A DNA stretch of 64,000 nucleotides from Phyllobacterium sp. 628 (lineage in GTDB: Bacteria > Pseudomonadota > Alphaproteobacteria > Rhizobiales > Rhizobiaceae): the NCBI RefSeq assembly GCF_014189505.1, contig NZ_CP050301.1, positions 1,247,501 through 1,311,500 of the forward strand, given 5' to 3'. Positions within the stretch are counted from its first letter, which is position 1; the number at the start of each line of letters is the position of its first letter. This document shows positions 19,845 to 28,441 of the stretch, in pieces. The position numbers were made by a program, and so were the translations under genes. The notes beneath the pieces are model-generated. The model did no database searches. It was not told where the DNA came from and worked only from the letters and a program-made list of their open reading frames with translations.

Positions 19845-21226
19845 TGCGGGGTGCCGGGCGAGCTTGCAGGCGCATTCCCGGTTGCCGCTTCTCCATTTGT
19901 GCCATTGGTCGCGCCGCCCTGCTGACCACCTTGCTGATTGCGCCGCTTATGCTGCCGCTCTCCGCTTTTCGGTGTTGCATCAGGTTGTTTGGTATCCGCA
20001 GCCGGCTGACCAGCGGGAGCTGCCGTTGGATCGGAGCCATCGGATATCAGAACCTTGGCACCGTCCTGCAGACGGGCAAAACCTGTCGTGACAACCCGGT
20101 CACCTGCGGCCACGCCATCGGTGATTACGGCTTGCACATCGTCCTGCTGGCCGACAGTGATCTGATGCATCGCAACAGTATCATCCGGTTGAAGGATGTA
20201 GACAAAGGTTCCGTTAGGGCCGCGCTGCACTGCAGCCGTCGGAACCACAATTGCTCCAGTCAAGGTCTGGACCAGAAGACGGGCATTGACGAAGGCGCCC
20301 GGCCACAGCACGAGCTTGTCGTTGGGAAAGTTCGCCTTGAGTTTCACGGTGCCCGTGGTCGGGTCTATCTGATTGTCGATAACAGCCAGAGTGCCGTTGT
20401 CGATGACCGTCTTTCCGTCACCCGACAGGGCTTCCACACTCAACGTGTTGGCGGCGCTTGCCCGGTTGATCTTGGCAAGCTTTTGTTGCGGGATTGCGAA
20501 TTGCACTGAAATTGGTTTGATCTGCGACAGTGTCACAATACCCGTCGCGTCGCCGGTGCTGACAATATTGCCGACATCAACATTGCGGATGCCGGTTCGC
20601 CCGCCAATCGGCGCACGAATAACCGTATAGTCCAATGTAGCCTGTGCGCTTTCAATGGATGCCTGATCCGATTGAATCTGTGCCTGATACTGCGCAACCA
20701 AGGCTCGTTGCGTATCTGCCTGCTGCTGTGTGCCGGCATTGGTCTGGGCGAGGCGCACATAGCGCTCCAGATCCAGCTTCGAATTGGCCAGAAGTGCCTC
20801 GTCCTGTGCCTTCTTGGCGATCGCCTGGTCAAGCTGGGCCCGGTAAATTGCGTCATCAATACGGGCCAGTACATCGCCTGCTTTTACATCCTGGCCTTCC
20901 TGAAATTCGATGGTGGCAAGCTTGCCGCTGACCTGCGAGCGGACCACAACCGTATTCAACGGCCGGACCGATCCGACACCATCGATATAGACAGGAACAT
21001 CAGCGGACTTGGCTTCCGCGACAAGAACATTTGCCGGGCCGAGGCTCTGTCCGCCGCCGCGCCGCGAGCCGCCACGGCGCCCATTCTGGTTGCCAGTGTT
21101 TCCACCCGCATTCTGCGCGGAAACGCCCTGCATATTCAACCAGCGGTCGCGCGTCACGTATGCGGCCGCGCCAAGGGCTGCAACCACCACGATCGACATC
21201 AGGACGCGCGTTTTCGATACCATCAA
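19841..21226 (-). CDS. RND periplasmic adaptor (MdtA-like membrane fusion protein)
   Basis: The 461-residue adaptor has an N-terminal membrane anchor (TRVLMSIVVVAALGAAAYV), a Gly/Arg-rich linker, then lipoyl (VRSQVSGKLATIEFQEGQDVKAGDVLARID), alpha-hairpin and beta-barrel domains (TGTVKLKANFPNDKLVLWPGAFV). The C-terminus is a low-complexity Gln/Gly/Pro/Thr tail. It would link the inner-membrane pump to an outer-membrane channel. No TolC-like channel gene is in the operon or window, so a channel encoded elsewhere is expected. The start may be either of two adjacent ATGs. Confidence 0.93.
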   Translation of the reverse strand: MMVSKTRVLMSIVVVAALGAAAYVTRDRWLNMQGVSAQNAGGNTGNQNGRRGGSRRGGGQSLGPANVLVAEAKSADVPVYIDGVGSVRPLNTVVVRSQVSGKLATIEFQEGQDVKAGDVLARIDDAIYRAQLDQAIAKKAQDEALLANSKLDLERYVRLAQTNAGTQQQADTQRALVAQYQAQIQSDQASIESAQATLDYTVIRAPIGGRTGIRNVDVGNIVSTGDATGIVTLSQIKPISVQFAIPQQKLAKINRASAANTLSVEALSGDGKTVIDNGTLAVIDNQIDPTTGTVKLKANFPNDKLVLWPGAFVNARLLVQTLTGAIVVPTAAVQRGPNGTFVYILQPDDTVAMHQITVGQQDDVQAVITDGVAAGDRVVTTGFARLQDGAKVLISDGSDPTAAPAGQPAADTKQPDATPKSGERQHKRRNQQGGQQGGATNGTNGEAATGNAPASSPGTPQ

Positions 21227-21409
21227 CTCACCTGTTCTTGTCTTTCCCCGAAAGGGTATAAGAGAAACAGCACATTAGCGGTTAAAGGCCCACCATGGAA
21301 ATTGCTCTTGCCATTAAATTTTGTCCATATTTGTGCGGCTTTTGCTTGCGTATATACGGGGATCAAGGCTAGGAACGATTTGTAACAGATAGCCCTTCTC
21401 AGGTGCCCT

Positions 21410-22417
21410 TTGCTGACTGCCACAAGGCTCTATGTCGTGTCATTCGGAATGACGCTTATCGCTCTCATTGCTGTCCTTGAGCTTGGACTGCTTTCGGCCC
21501 TTTTATCCGGCCTGCTGGTCTACAATCTCGTGCACCTTGCAGCACCGCTGCTTGGTAAGCTGGGCGTCTCCAACAGTTTGACGAAAACCCTTGCTCTGGC
21601 TCTGCTGGCGGGGATTTTCATCCTGTTGATCGTGGTGGCTGTTATCAGCGGTCTCAGCCAATTGAACAATGGTACCGAGGGCGTTGTGTCATTGTTCAAG
21701 AAGATGGCGGAAATCATCGATACGGCGCAGGTGCATGTGCCCGCCTGGGCGAAGGAGTATTTCCCGTCCAACCTCGACGAGCTGGAATCCATTGCTGCCA
21801 AATGGCTGCGTGAACATGCCGGTCAGTTGCAGCTTGTCGGCCGTGATTTCGGGGTGCTGATCGTCCGTATCATCGTGGGCATGGTTATTGGCGGCCTGAT
21901 CGCCCTGAGCTCGGTCAATATATCGCGTGAACCCGGGCCTTTGGCCGTGGCTCTTATCGACCGTGCCGATGTTCTCAGCGGCGCTTTCCGTAACATCGTT
22001 TTCTCGCAGATCCGGATTTCGGCACTGAACACATTTTTCACGGCGATCTATCTGGTCGTCATCCTGCCGCTTCTCGGGGTCCATCTGCCATTGGTCAAGA
22101 CGATGATCGTCGTCACCTTCGTCGCCGGTCTTCTGCCCGTCATCGGTAATCTGATCTCCAATACGATCATCGTTATCGTCGGACTCAGCGTTTCCTTTGT
22201 GGCTGCATTCGGCTCGCTGGCTTTCCTCGTCATCATCCACAAGCTGGAATATTTCCTGAATGCCCGGATTATCGGCGCACGGATTAAATCCCGCTCGTGG
22301 GAATTGCTGCTGGCAATGGTCGTGATGGAGGCATGGTTCGGTATAGCCGGGCTTATTGCAGCGCCAATCTATTACGCCTACCTCAAAGACGAACTGAGCG
22401 CGCGCAAGCTGATTTAG
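21410..22417 (+). CDS. AI-2E family transporter (PerM/YdiK type)
   Basis: The 335-residue integral membrane protein has the arrangement of this family: paired N-terminal helices, a long central soluble loop (ELESIAAKWLREHAGQLQLV) and a C-terminal block with PVIGNLISNTIIVIVGLS and LEYFLNARIIGARIKSRSWELL. The family includes proposed AI-2 exporters and Na+/H+ antiporters, so the transported solute is not certain. The start is taken as TTG at 21410, with a weak CAGGTG upstream; an ATG at 21449 is the alternative. It is divergent from the RND operon. Confidence 0.85.
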   Translation: MLTATRLYVVSFGMTLIALIAVLELGLLSALLSGLLVYNLVHLAAPLLGKLGVSNSLTKTLALALLAGIFILLIVVAVISGLSQLNNGTEGVVSLFKKMAEIIDTAQVHVPAWAKEYFPSNLDELESIAAKWLREHAGQLQLVGRDFGVLIVRIIVGMVIGGLIALSSVNISREPGPLAVALIDRADVLSGAFRNIVFSQIRISALNTFFTAIYLVVILPLLGVHLPLVKTMIVVTFVAGLLPVIGNLISNTIIVIVGLSVSFVAAFGSLAFLVIIHKLEYFLNARIIGARIKSRSWELLLAMVVMEAWFGIAGLIAAPIYYAYLKDELSARKLI

Positions 22418-22426
22418 GCCCCGAGG

Positions 22427-22963
22427 CTAATCCATCCGCTCTGTCGCATCCGTCACGTTGCGCGCAAACAGCTGTTCAAACCCGGTGACATACCTGTCAA
22501 AAAGTTTGGCAAAGATTTCGATTTCTTCGGCAGACCAGTCTGCCACCACGCTTTCGACAATAGATTGTTTCAGCGCGTGAAGTTCGGTGACCAGACGTTG
22601 TCCGAGCGCTGTGATGACCACGACAATCCGCCGCGCATCTGTCTGCGATGCCTTTCGGCGCAACACGTTCTTGGCAACCATTTCGGCCACGATGCGGCTG
22701 GCGCGTGAAGGATCGATCCGCAGCGTGTCGGCAATCAATCCGACCGTGACTTCGCCATTGAGCTCACCGCGCCGGACGGCATCGAGAACATCGAGATGAG
22801 TAAGTTCCAGACCGGGCGCGATCTTCTGGATGGCAAGTCGGCCAATGACCCGTCTGCCGGTCATCAACCGCATCCGGGTCATCACCTGTCCAATGCGCAG
22901 AAGATCGTCATTCGTTCCGGTTTCTGGGGTTTCAAGTGTTTGTGTTGCCGTGGTTGTTGTCAT
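22427..22963 (-). CDS. MarR-family transcriptional regulator
   Basis: The protein of about 178 residues has the MarR winged HTH: LTHLDVLDAVRRGELNGEVTVGLIADTLRIDPSRASRIV, then the wing with KASQTDARRIVVVITALGQRL. The start is the ATG giving MTTTTATQTLE, since the ten codons before it are within the likely operator region. It is divergent from a DHA2 drug exporter, the standard MarR-pump arrangement. Two 13-bp direct repeats between them (22991-23033) are candidate binding sites. It probably represses the pump and perhaps itself. Confidence 0.9.
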   Translation of the reverse strand: MTTTTATQTLETPETGTNDDLLRIGQVMTRMRLMTGRRVIGRLAIQKIAPGLELTHLDVLDAVRRGELNGEVTVGLIADTLRIDPSRASRIVAEMVAKNVLRRKASQTDARRIVVVITALGQRLVTELHALKQSIVESVVADWSAEEIEIFAKLFDRYVTGFEQLFARNVTDATERMD

Positions 22964-22990
22964 GATTCCACCATAGCAGATGCCAGCGCG

Positions 22991-23033
22991 CATTGAAATA
23001 TGTGAAAGTCATAAAAGTGCCATTGACATATGT
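22991..23033. promoter_or_regulatory. Candidate MarR operators: two 13-bp direct repeats 30 bp apart
   Basis: CATTGAAATATGT (22991-23003) and CATTGACATATGT (23021-23033) match at 12 of 13 positions and start exactly 30 bp apart, about three helical turns. The second contains the palindrome ACATATGT and overlaps the predicted -35 of the exporter gene. Confidence 0.55.
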
Positions 23034-23051
23034 ATGCTGATAGCACATAAA
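23023..23051 (+). promoter_or_regulatory. Predicted sigma-70 promoter of the DHA2 exporter gene
   Basis: TTGACA (23023-23028) is followed after 17 bases by CATAAA (23046-23051), 31 bases before the exporter ATG. It overlaps the second candidate MarR site, which fits repression by occlusion. Confidence 0.5.
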
Positions 23052-23082
23052 TTGCGCCAATTCAAACCGGATACCCAATCCC

Positions 23083-24621
23083 ATGGATGCTACAAGTACT
23101 TTTGAGCCGCTCGTTGCGGACCCGCGCAAACGGCTGACGCTTTTCTTCTTTCTGATGGCGGCTATGTTCATGGCCGTACTCGACAACCAGATTGTCTCTA
23201 CAGCCTTGCCAACCATTGTTGGGGAATTCGGCGAGCTTGAGCGCTTCGCGTGGATCGGCTCTGCCTATCTGCTCGCGGTCAGTGCGGTGATGCCGGTTTA
23301 TGGCAAGCTGGGCGATCTGTTCGGGCGCAAATATGTAATGATCGTCGCCATAACCATTTTCACCCTTGGCTCTGCAGTCTGCGGTCTTGCGATTTCCATG
23401 AACACGTTGATTGCGGCGCGGGTACTGCAGGGATTTGGCGGCGGCGGCGTCATGGTCTCTATCTTCTCCGTCACGGCCGATCTGTTCGAACCGCGCGAGC
23501 GCGCACGCTATCAGAGTTACATCAGCCTTGTGTTCATGGCCTCCGGCGCCATCGGACCGGTGCTCGGCGGCACAATGAGCGACCTGTTCGGCTGGCGTTC
23601 GATCTTCCTGATCAATCTGCCCATCGGGCTCATTGTCATTGCCGGGCTGGTCTTCATGCTTCCCTACCGCAAACCGGCACGGAAGCCGAAGATCGATTAT
23701 GCCGGTGCTGTCCTGCTTGCCCTGACAACGACCAGCCTCGTTCTGGCGGCCGATGGCGCGCAGCTGTTCGGTTCACTGCTGGCACCTCAGACTGTTTCGC
23801 TTGTCGTGTTTGCTGCCCTGTGTGCAATGGCCTGGGTTTTTGTCGAGCGCCGCGCGCCCGAACCGATCATTCCATTGTCGCTGTTCGGCAACTCGACTTT
23901 TACCCTGTTCCTGATCATTTCGATCGCCAGCGGTTCTATAGCAATCGGCATGGTCAATTATTTCGCCTTCTTCCTGCAGACCACAACGGGCCTCTCCCCA
24001 TCGCTTGCAGGCCTGCTGTTCATCCTCCTGACGGGTGGTATTGTCGGCGGCTCGCTGTTCACCGGCCGTCTGATCTCGATCACCGGCCGCTACAAATACC
24101 TGTCCGTGACCAGCCTTACATTGAGCGCCATCGCCTTTGCATTGCTCACGCAGGTTCATGCGGGAACACCGGTAATTATCATTGGTCTGTTGATGCTGAT
24201 GCACGGTGTCGGTATCGGTATTGGGCAGCAGCTTCCCATTATCGGTGTGCAGAATGCGGCGGGCAGCCGGGATGTGGGTGCCGCAACCGGGTCAGTGTCT
24301 CTGGCACGCATGGCCGGAGCCTCGATTGCTATTTCCGCCTATGGGGCGATCATCGCGGCCAACCTGCCGCACAATGCCGGAAGTATTCCGGGCGTCAGCA
24401 ATATCGGGGAATTGACACCTAAGATGATGGCGGCGCTTCCCGAAGAAGCACGCCGGATGCTTGCTGACAGCTATGCCGCAGCATTCACCCCGCTGTTTCT
24501 GACGGCGACCTGTATCGCTTTGTTCGGATTGCTGATGGCGATGCTCCTGAAGCCGGTACAATTACCCGGTGCCGGCGCGGCCAAGAAACTTGAACCGGCT
24601 GTTGCCGAGGCGGCTGAATAG
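23083..24621 (+). CDS. MFS drug:H+ antiporter, DHA2 family (14 TM)
   Basis: The 512-residue protein has 14 predicted membrane helices, as in EmrB/QacA-type exporters. Signatures are FMAVLDNQIVSTALPTI in TM1, GKLGDLFGRKYVM between TM2 and TM3, and the antiporter motif C region (GAIGPVLGGTMSDLFGWR). It would expel hydrophobic drugs using the proton gradient. No EmrA-like adaptor accompanies it, so it may work alone. It is divergent from a MarR regulator and followed by a strong terminator. Confidence 0.92.
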   Translation: MDATSTFEPLVADPRKRLTLFFFLMAAMFMAVLDNQIVSTALPTIVGEFGELERFAWIGSAYLLAVSAVMPVYGKLGDLFGRKYVMIVAITIFTLGSAVCGLAISMNTLIAARVLQGFGGGGVMVSIFSVTADLFEPRERARYQSYISLVFMASGAIGPVLGGTMSDLFGWRSIFLINLPIGLIVIAGLVFMLPYRKPARKPKIDYAGAVLLALTTTSLVLAADGAQLFGSLLAPQTVSLVVFAALCAMAWVFVERRAPEPIIPLSLFGNSTFTLFLIISIASGSIAIGMVNYFAFFLQTTTGLSPSLAGLLFILLTGGIVGGSLFTGRLISITGRYKYLSVTSLTLSAIAFALLTQVHAGTPVIIIGLLMLMHGVGIGIGQQLPIIGVQNAAGSRDVGAATGSVSLARMAGASIAISAYGAIIAANLPHNAGSIPGVSNIGELTPKMMAALPEEARRMLADSYAAAFTPLFLTATCIALFGLLMAMLLKPVQLPGAGAAKKLEPAVAEAAE

Positions 24622-24654
24622 GCCGTTTCTGCGCTTCGTTCAACTTACCGTCAG

Positions 24655-24700
24655 ACGCCCATCGGCCGCTGGTATTTTGCAGCCGATGGGCGTATCTTTT
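24655..24700 (+). terminator. Rho-independent terminator after the DHA2 exporter gene
   Basis: A 12-bp perfect stem pairs ACGCCCATCGGC (24655-24666) with GCCGATGGGCGT (24682-24693), followed by ATCTTTT. Confidence 0.88.
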
Positions 24701-24791
24701 GCACGTGCAGGTATCGGTCCCAAGGGCTCCATCTTCGCATTGTGCCGTTGGCAAGCCGCTACTTCCCCGAACCAGATTGGGAGAAATGGTT

Positions 24792-25616
24792 ATGGCGCAA
24801 TTCCATGTCATCGCAGGTGCAACAGATACGCCCGTCGTGCCCGAGATACGTCGCATCGGCGTATCGGACCTGTTTGCGGCCCTTCGTGAAGGGTTTGACG
24901 ATTTCTGGGCGAAGCCTTCGCACTACGTCTTTCTCTGCCTGATCTATCCTATCGCCGGTATCGTGCTGATGCGGTGGACATCAGGCTCGAATGCGCTGGC
25001 ATTGCTTTATCCGCTCATGTCGGGTTTTGCCCTGATTGGGCCGTTTGCAGCACTTGGCCTTTATGAGATCAGCCGCAGACGTGAACTCAACCTCGATACA
25101 TCGTGGCAACATGCATTTGATGTTCGGCGGTCACCGGCAATCCCGTCCATTATCGCAGTGGGCATTTTGCTGTTTGTCCTTTTCGTCGCCTGGCTGCTGA
25201 CCGCGGAAAATCTCTATGAAGGGCTGTTTGGCCCGGATGCACCAGTCTCGATATCCACCTTTATCAGTCAGGTCTTCAACACGCCGGAAGGATGGAGATT
25301 GATCCTGATCGGCAATGCGGTGGGCTTCCTCTTTGCCGTTGTCGTGCTCTGCATGACTGTGATTGCCTTTCCGCTGATGCTTGACCGCGATGTGGGTGCA
25401 GCGGTTGCCATATACACCTCCATCAAGGCCGTCGCGGCGAACCCCGTGACCATGGCGCTCTGGGGCCTGATCGTTGCGGCACTGCTGCTTGTTGGCTTTG
25501 TCACTTTCTTCGCCGGGCTTGCTGTGGTGATCCCGGTGCTTGGTCATGCCACATGGCATCTCTATCGCAAGCTGATTGTACCTGAAGGTATCCGCACCGC
25601 TCGGGCTGCGCGTTAA
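24792..25616 (+). CDS. DUF2189 domain integral membrane protein
   Basis: The 274-residue protein begins with a short cytosolic segment (PEIRRIGVSDLFAALREGFDDF) and then carries about six hydrophobic helices. The pattern (AKPSHYVFLCLIYPIAGIVL, FALIGPFAALGLYEISRRRE, VIPVLGHATWHLYRKLI) is typical of DUF2189, a family common in alphaproteobacteria and lacking a firm function. The start is the second of two close ATGs, at the right distance from GGGAGAA. It is bounded by terminators on both sides, so it is monocistronic. Confidence 0.85.
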   Translation: MAQFHVIAGATDTPVVPEIRRIGVSDLFAALREGFDDFWAKPSHYVFLCLIYPIAGIVLMRWTSGSNALALLYPLMSGFALIGPFAALGLYEISRRRELNLDTSWQHAFDVRRSPAIPSIIAVGILLFVLFVAWLLTAENLYEGLFGPDAPVSISTFISQVFNTPEGWRLILIGNAVGFLFAVVVLCMTVIAFPLMLDRDVGAAVAIYTSIKAVAANPVTMALWGLIVAALLLVGFVTFFAGLAVVIPVLGHATWHLYRKLIVPEGIRTARAAR

Positions 25617-25634
25617 TCACCTTCCTGGAGTTCA

Positions 25635-25663
25635 AAGGTGCGGCGATCATCGCCGCACCTTTT
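25635..25663 (+). terminator. Rho-independent terminator after the DUF2189 gene
   Basis: A 12-bp perfect stem (AAGGTGCGGCGA, 25635-25646, with its complement ending CACCTT, 25650-25661) has a 3-base loop and runs into TTTT. The flanking A and T tracts let it act in both directions. Confidence 0.88.
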
Positions 25664-25750
25664 GCTTGTACCAATCGACCTCCCTGCCCATTGCAGCCAT
25701 AGGTAAAAAGTGCTGATCTTGGCCTTCCCTTGCTGGAATGGAGAGCTTCC

Positions 25751-26599
25751 ATGAACCTCAGAACCATCGTCCTATCGCTCGGTTTTCTGTTTGCCATTGG
25801 CGCTGCGGCGGCAAATGCCGCGGAACGCTGGGAGCAGTTGCCTGATCCGGCACCTATGCCTACAGCTGTGAAAAGTGGTGCCGCGCCAGTCAACGGTATC
25901 AAGATGTATTATGCGGTCTATGGCTCCGGCTCGCCGGTCCTGTTGATCCACGGGGGCCTTGGCTATAGCGACGTCTGGGGTGCCCAAGTCGCGGATCTCG
26001 CCAAGGACCATATGGTCATCGTCGCCGATAGCCGTGGTCACGGACGTTCCACCCGCAATGCCGATCCATTCAGCTATGACCTGATGTCATCCGACTATCT
26101 CGCGCTGCTCGATTACCTCAAGGTGGACAAGACGGCGCTGGTTGGGTGGAGCGATGGCGGCATTATCGGTATCGACATCGCCATGCATCACCCGGAACGC
26201 TTGACCAAAGTATTTGCTCAGGCTGCCAACACCAAGGTGGACGGCGTCAAGGCGGATGTGATGCAGAACAAAACCTTCGCGGGGTACATCGAAAAAGCCG
26301 GTGAAGTTTATAAAAAGATTTCGCCGACCCCGACGGAATATGATGCCTTTGTCGAGCAGATCAGCGGTATGTGGGCGAGCGAGCCCAACTGGACGGATGA
26401 CGATCTGAAAAAGATCAAAACCCCGATCGCTGTCGTGCTGGGTGATCATGACGAAGCGATCACCCGTGAGCATACGGATTATATGGTCAAGGCCATTCCG
26501 GGTGCCAAACTCGTCATTCTGGAAAACGCCAGCCACTTTGCCATGCTGCAAGACCCGGCTGGTTATAACAAAGCTGTGCGGGATTTCATCGACAAGTGA
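25751..26599 (+). CDS. Secreted alpha/beta hydrolase
   Basis: The 282-residue protein has a signal peptide (MNLRTIVLSLGFLFAIGAAAANAA) and an alpha/beta-hydrolase fold. The oxyanion segment is LLIHGGLGYSDVW. The nucleophile elbow is ALVGWSDGGIIG (Ser in GWSDGG), the acid is in VVLGDHDEA and the His in LENASHFAML. It should hydrolyse an ester, lactone or similar bond in the periplasm; the substrate is unknown. The start is the ATG with GGAGAG six bases upstream. It converges with the Lrp gene. Confidence 0.9.
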   Translation: MNLRTIVLSLGFLFAIGAAAANAAERWEQLPDPAPMPTAVKSGAAPVNGIKMYYAVYGSGSPVLLIHGGLGYSDVWGAQVADLAKDHMVIVADSRGHGRSTRNADPFSYDLMSSDYLALLDYLKVDKTALVGWSDGGIIGIDIAMHHPERLTKVFAQAANTKVDGVKADVMQNKTFAGYIEKAGEVYKKISPTPTEYDAFVEQISGMWASEPNWTDDDLKKIKTPIAVVLGDHDEAITREHTDYMVKAIPGAKLVILENASHFAMLQDPAGYNKAVRDFIDK

Positions 26600-26608
26600 A
26601 CAAGGCCT

Positions 26609-27082
26609 TCAAGACAGGGCCAGCGGTATCGTCAGCCCTGTCTTGACGCGGTCCATCACCACCACCGTGCGAAAGTGCTTGACGTTATGGTTGCCGAAAA
26701 ACAGCCGCCGCGTCAGCGCTTCATAGGCGGTCATGCTGGCAATTGTGACCACCAGAATGAAATCCATCTCGCCGGTCACGTAATAACATTGCTGCACTTC
26801 AGGTGCAGCTGCGAAACTTTTCTTCGCAGCATCAATCAGATCGATGCGCTCGCTTTCCAATTCCACCCCGACAAAGATCGTAATGGGTTGCCCGACTTTC
26901 GCCGGGTCTAGAACAGCGACATTGGCTTGGATAATTCCGCTCTCTTCCATGCGTTTGATACGGCGCTGCACCGCCGGGGCTGACAGGTTGACCGCTTCGC
27001 CGATTGTGCGCTGTGACGTGGCATTGTCCTTTTGCAGAATATTGAGGATTGCGAGATCAAAACTGTCAAGATCAGTGGACAT
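26609..27082 (-). CDS. Lrp/AsnC-family transcriptional regulator
   Basis: The 157-residue regulator has an N-terminal AsnC HTH (LDSFDLAILNILQKDNATSQRTIGEAVNLSAPAVQRRIKRM) and a C-terminal RAM domain that binds amino-acid effectors (YYVTGEMDFILVV). It is divergent from diaminopropionate ammonia-lyase, so it probably controls that gene in response to an amino acid. A dyad at 27129-27150 between them is a candidate site. The last codons also form half of a perfect 12-bp inverted repeat at 26609-26646. Confidence 0.92.
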   Translation of the reverse strand: MSTDLDSFDLAILNILQKDNATSQRTIGEAVNLSAPAVQRRIKRMEESGIIQANVAVLDPAKVGQPITIFVGVELESERIDLIDAAKKSFAAAPEVQQCYYVTGEMDFILVVTIASMTAYEALTRRLFFGNHNVKHFRTVVVMDRVKTGLTIPLALS

Positions 27083-27128
27083 TTGGTTCTTTCACGAAAC
27101 AAAATTGCATAAAGAAGCGTTAGATAGA

Positions 27129-27150
27129 GCGCAATGATCGTTCATCGCGC
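27129..27150. promoter_or_regulatory. Candidate Lrp-type operator
   Basis: GCGCAATGA (27129-27137) and TCATCGCGC (27142-27150) form an 8-of-9 dyad around a 4-base centre, just upstream of a TATAAA at 27153-27158 that may be the -10 of the ammonia-lyase gene. Confidence 0.4.
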
Positions 27151-27185
27151 ACTATAAATGCAGCTTAGGCAGGAGTGAAATAGCA

Positions 27186-28382
27186 ATGTTGATCCTCAAC
27201 CGGCATCCCGACTACAACAGACCGCTTGATCCCCAGGATGCGGAGACGCTCGGTGTGTCGGCTGCTGCAGAGGTGGAACGCTTTCTGTCTTACCGTGACA
27301 ATCACCGGCCAACACCCCTGCATGGATTGCCGGGTCTGGCATCAGAGCTGAAGATCGCTGCAATCCACATCAAGGACGAAGGTTTTCGGCTTGGCCTTGG
27401 CAGCTTCAAGGCGCTGGGTGGGGCCTATGCGGTTATCCGGCTTGTGCTGGAACAAGCTGGAGAACAATTGGGTCGCCCGGTGGATATTGATGAACTTCAA
27501 ACGCCCGAGGTTCGCGCTGTTGCCGGCCGCATGACCTTCGGCTGTGCCACCGATGGCAACCATGGGCGCTCGGTTGCCGAGGGCGCGCAGCTTGTCGGAG
27601 CGAAATCTGCAATCTTCGTTCATGCCGGAGTAAGCGGCGAACGTGTCGAAGCCATAGCTCGCTATGGCGCCGAGATGATCCGCGTCAGCGGCACCTATGA
27701 CGACTCTGTCCTCGAAGCTGCGCGGGTTTGCAAGGCGAGAGGATGGGCAGTGGTCTCCGACACATCCTGGCCGGGTTACGAGCGTATTCCCGGATTGGTG
27801 ATGCAGGGTTACACCGCCATTATTCGCGAAGCACTGCGCGACCTTCCGGAAGCGCCCACGCACATACTGATACAGGCGGGTGTTGGCGGGATCGCTGCGG
27901 CTTTGGCCGGATATCTTGCTTTGCTGCTGGGTGAACAGCGTCCGACCTTCATTGTGGTGGAGCCTGCCCGCGCTGCTTGTATCTTTGCCAGTTCTATGGC
28001 GGGTGAGCCTGTCAAGATCGGTCATGGCGAGCCCACAGTCATGGCGATGCTGGAATGTTATGAACCATCGCAGGTTGCATGGCGGGTGCTGTCGCGGACC
28101 GCAGATGCTTTCATGACGGTGGATGAAAGCGATGCTGTCGCGGTGATGAACCGTCTGGCGCGGCCTCTGCATGGCGATACGCCCATAGTTGCCGGTGAAA
28201 GCGGCGGCGCTGGCCTTGCCGGTCTTTTAGCCATCGCCAAAAACAGCCAATCACGCCAAGCCATCGGGCTTGATGAGAAGGCGCGCGTCTTTGTCGTAAA
28301 CACAGAAGGCGCCACCGATCCCCAACGTTACACGCAGCTGGTAGGTCTGACCCCGCAGACCGTGCTTGGGGAAATTGCCTGA
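27186..28382 (+). CDS. Diaminopropionate ammonia-lyase (PLP-dependent)
   Basis: The 398-residue fold-type II PLP enzyme splits 2,3-diaminopropionate to pyruvate and two ammonia. The PLP lysine is K75 in GLGSFKALGGAYAV. A conserved acid lies in FGCATDGNHGRSVA, and the phosphate-binding loop is QAGVGGIAAALAG. Length and N-terminus (RPTPLHGLPGLA) match the YgeX group rather than threonine dehydratase. Divergence from an Lrp-type regulator fits an inducible amino-acid catabolic gene. GGCAGGAG precedes the ATG. Confidence 0.92.
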   Translation: MLILNRHPDYNRPLDPQDAETLGVSAAAEVERFLSYRDNHRPTPLHGLPGLASELKIAAIHIKDEGFRLGLGSFKALGGAYAVIRLVLEQAGEQLGRPVDIDELQTPEVRAVAGRMTFGCATDGNHGRSVAEGAQLVGAKSAIFVHAGVSGERVEAIARYGAEMIRVSGTYDDSVLEAARVCKARGWAVVSDTSWPGYERIPGLVMQGYTAIIREALRDLPEAPTHILIQAGVGGIAAALAGYLALLLGEQRPTFIVVEPARAACIFASSMAGEPVKIGHGEPTVMAMLECYEPSQVAWRVLSRTADAFMTVDESDAVAVMNRLARPLHGDTPIVAGESGGAGLAGLLAIAKNSQSRQAIGLDEKARVFVVNTEGATDPQRYTQLVGLTPQTVLGEIA

Positions 28383-28441
28383 TCAAATCACCATTGAGCC
28401 GGACAGGCGGGCCCGACACATATCGGCGTCTACCTAAGTTT

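Noticed and set aside
23250..24422. 390-codon frame inside the DHA2 exporter gene
   Set aside because: It is an alternative frame of a clear 14-TM transporter and has no membrane pattern or family features.
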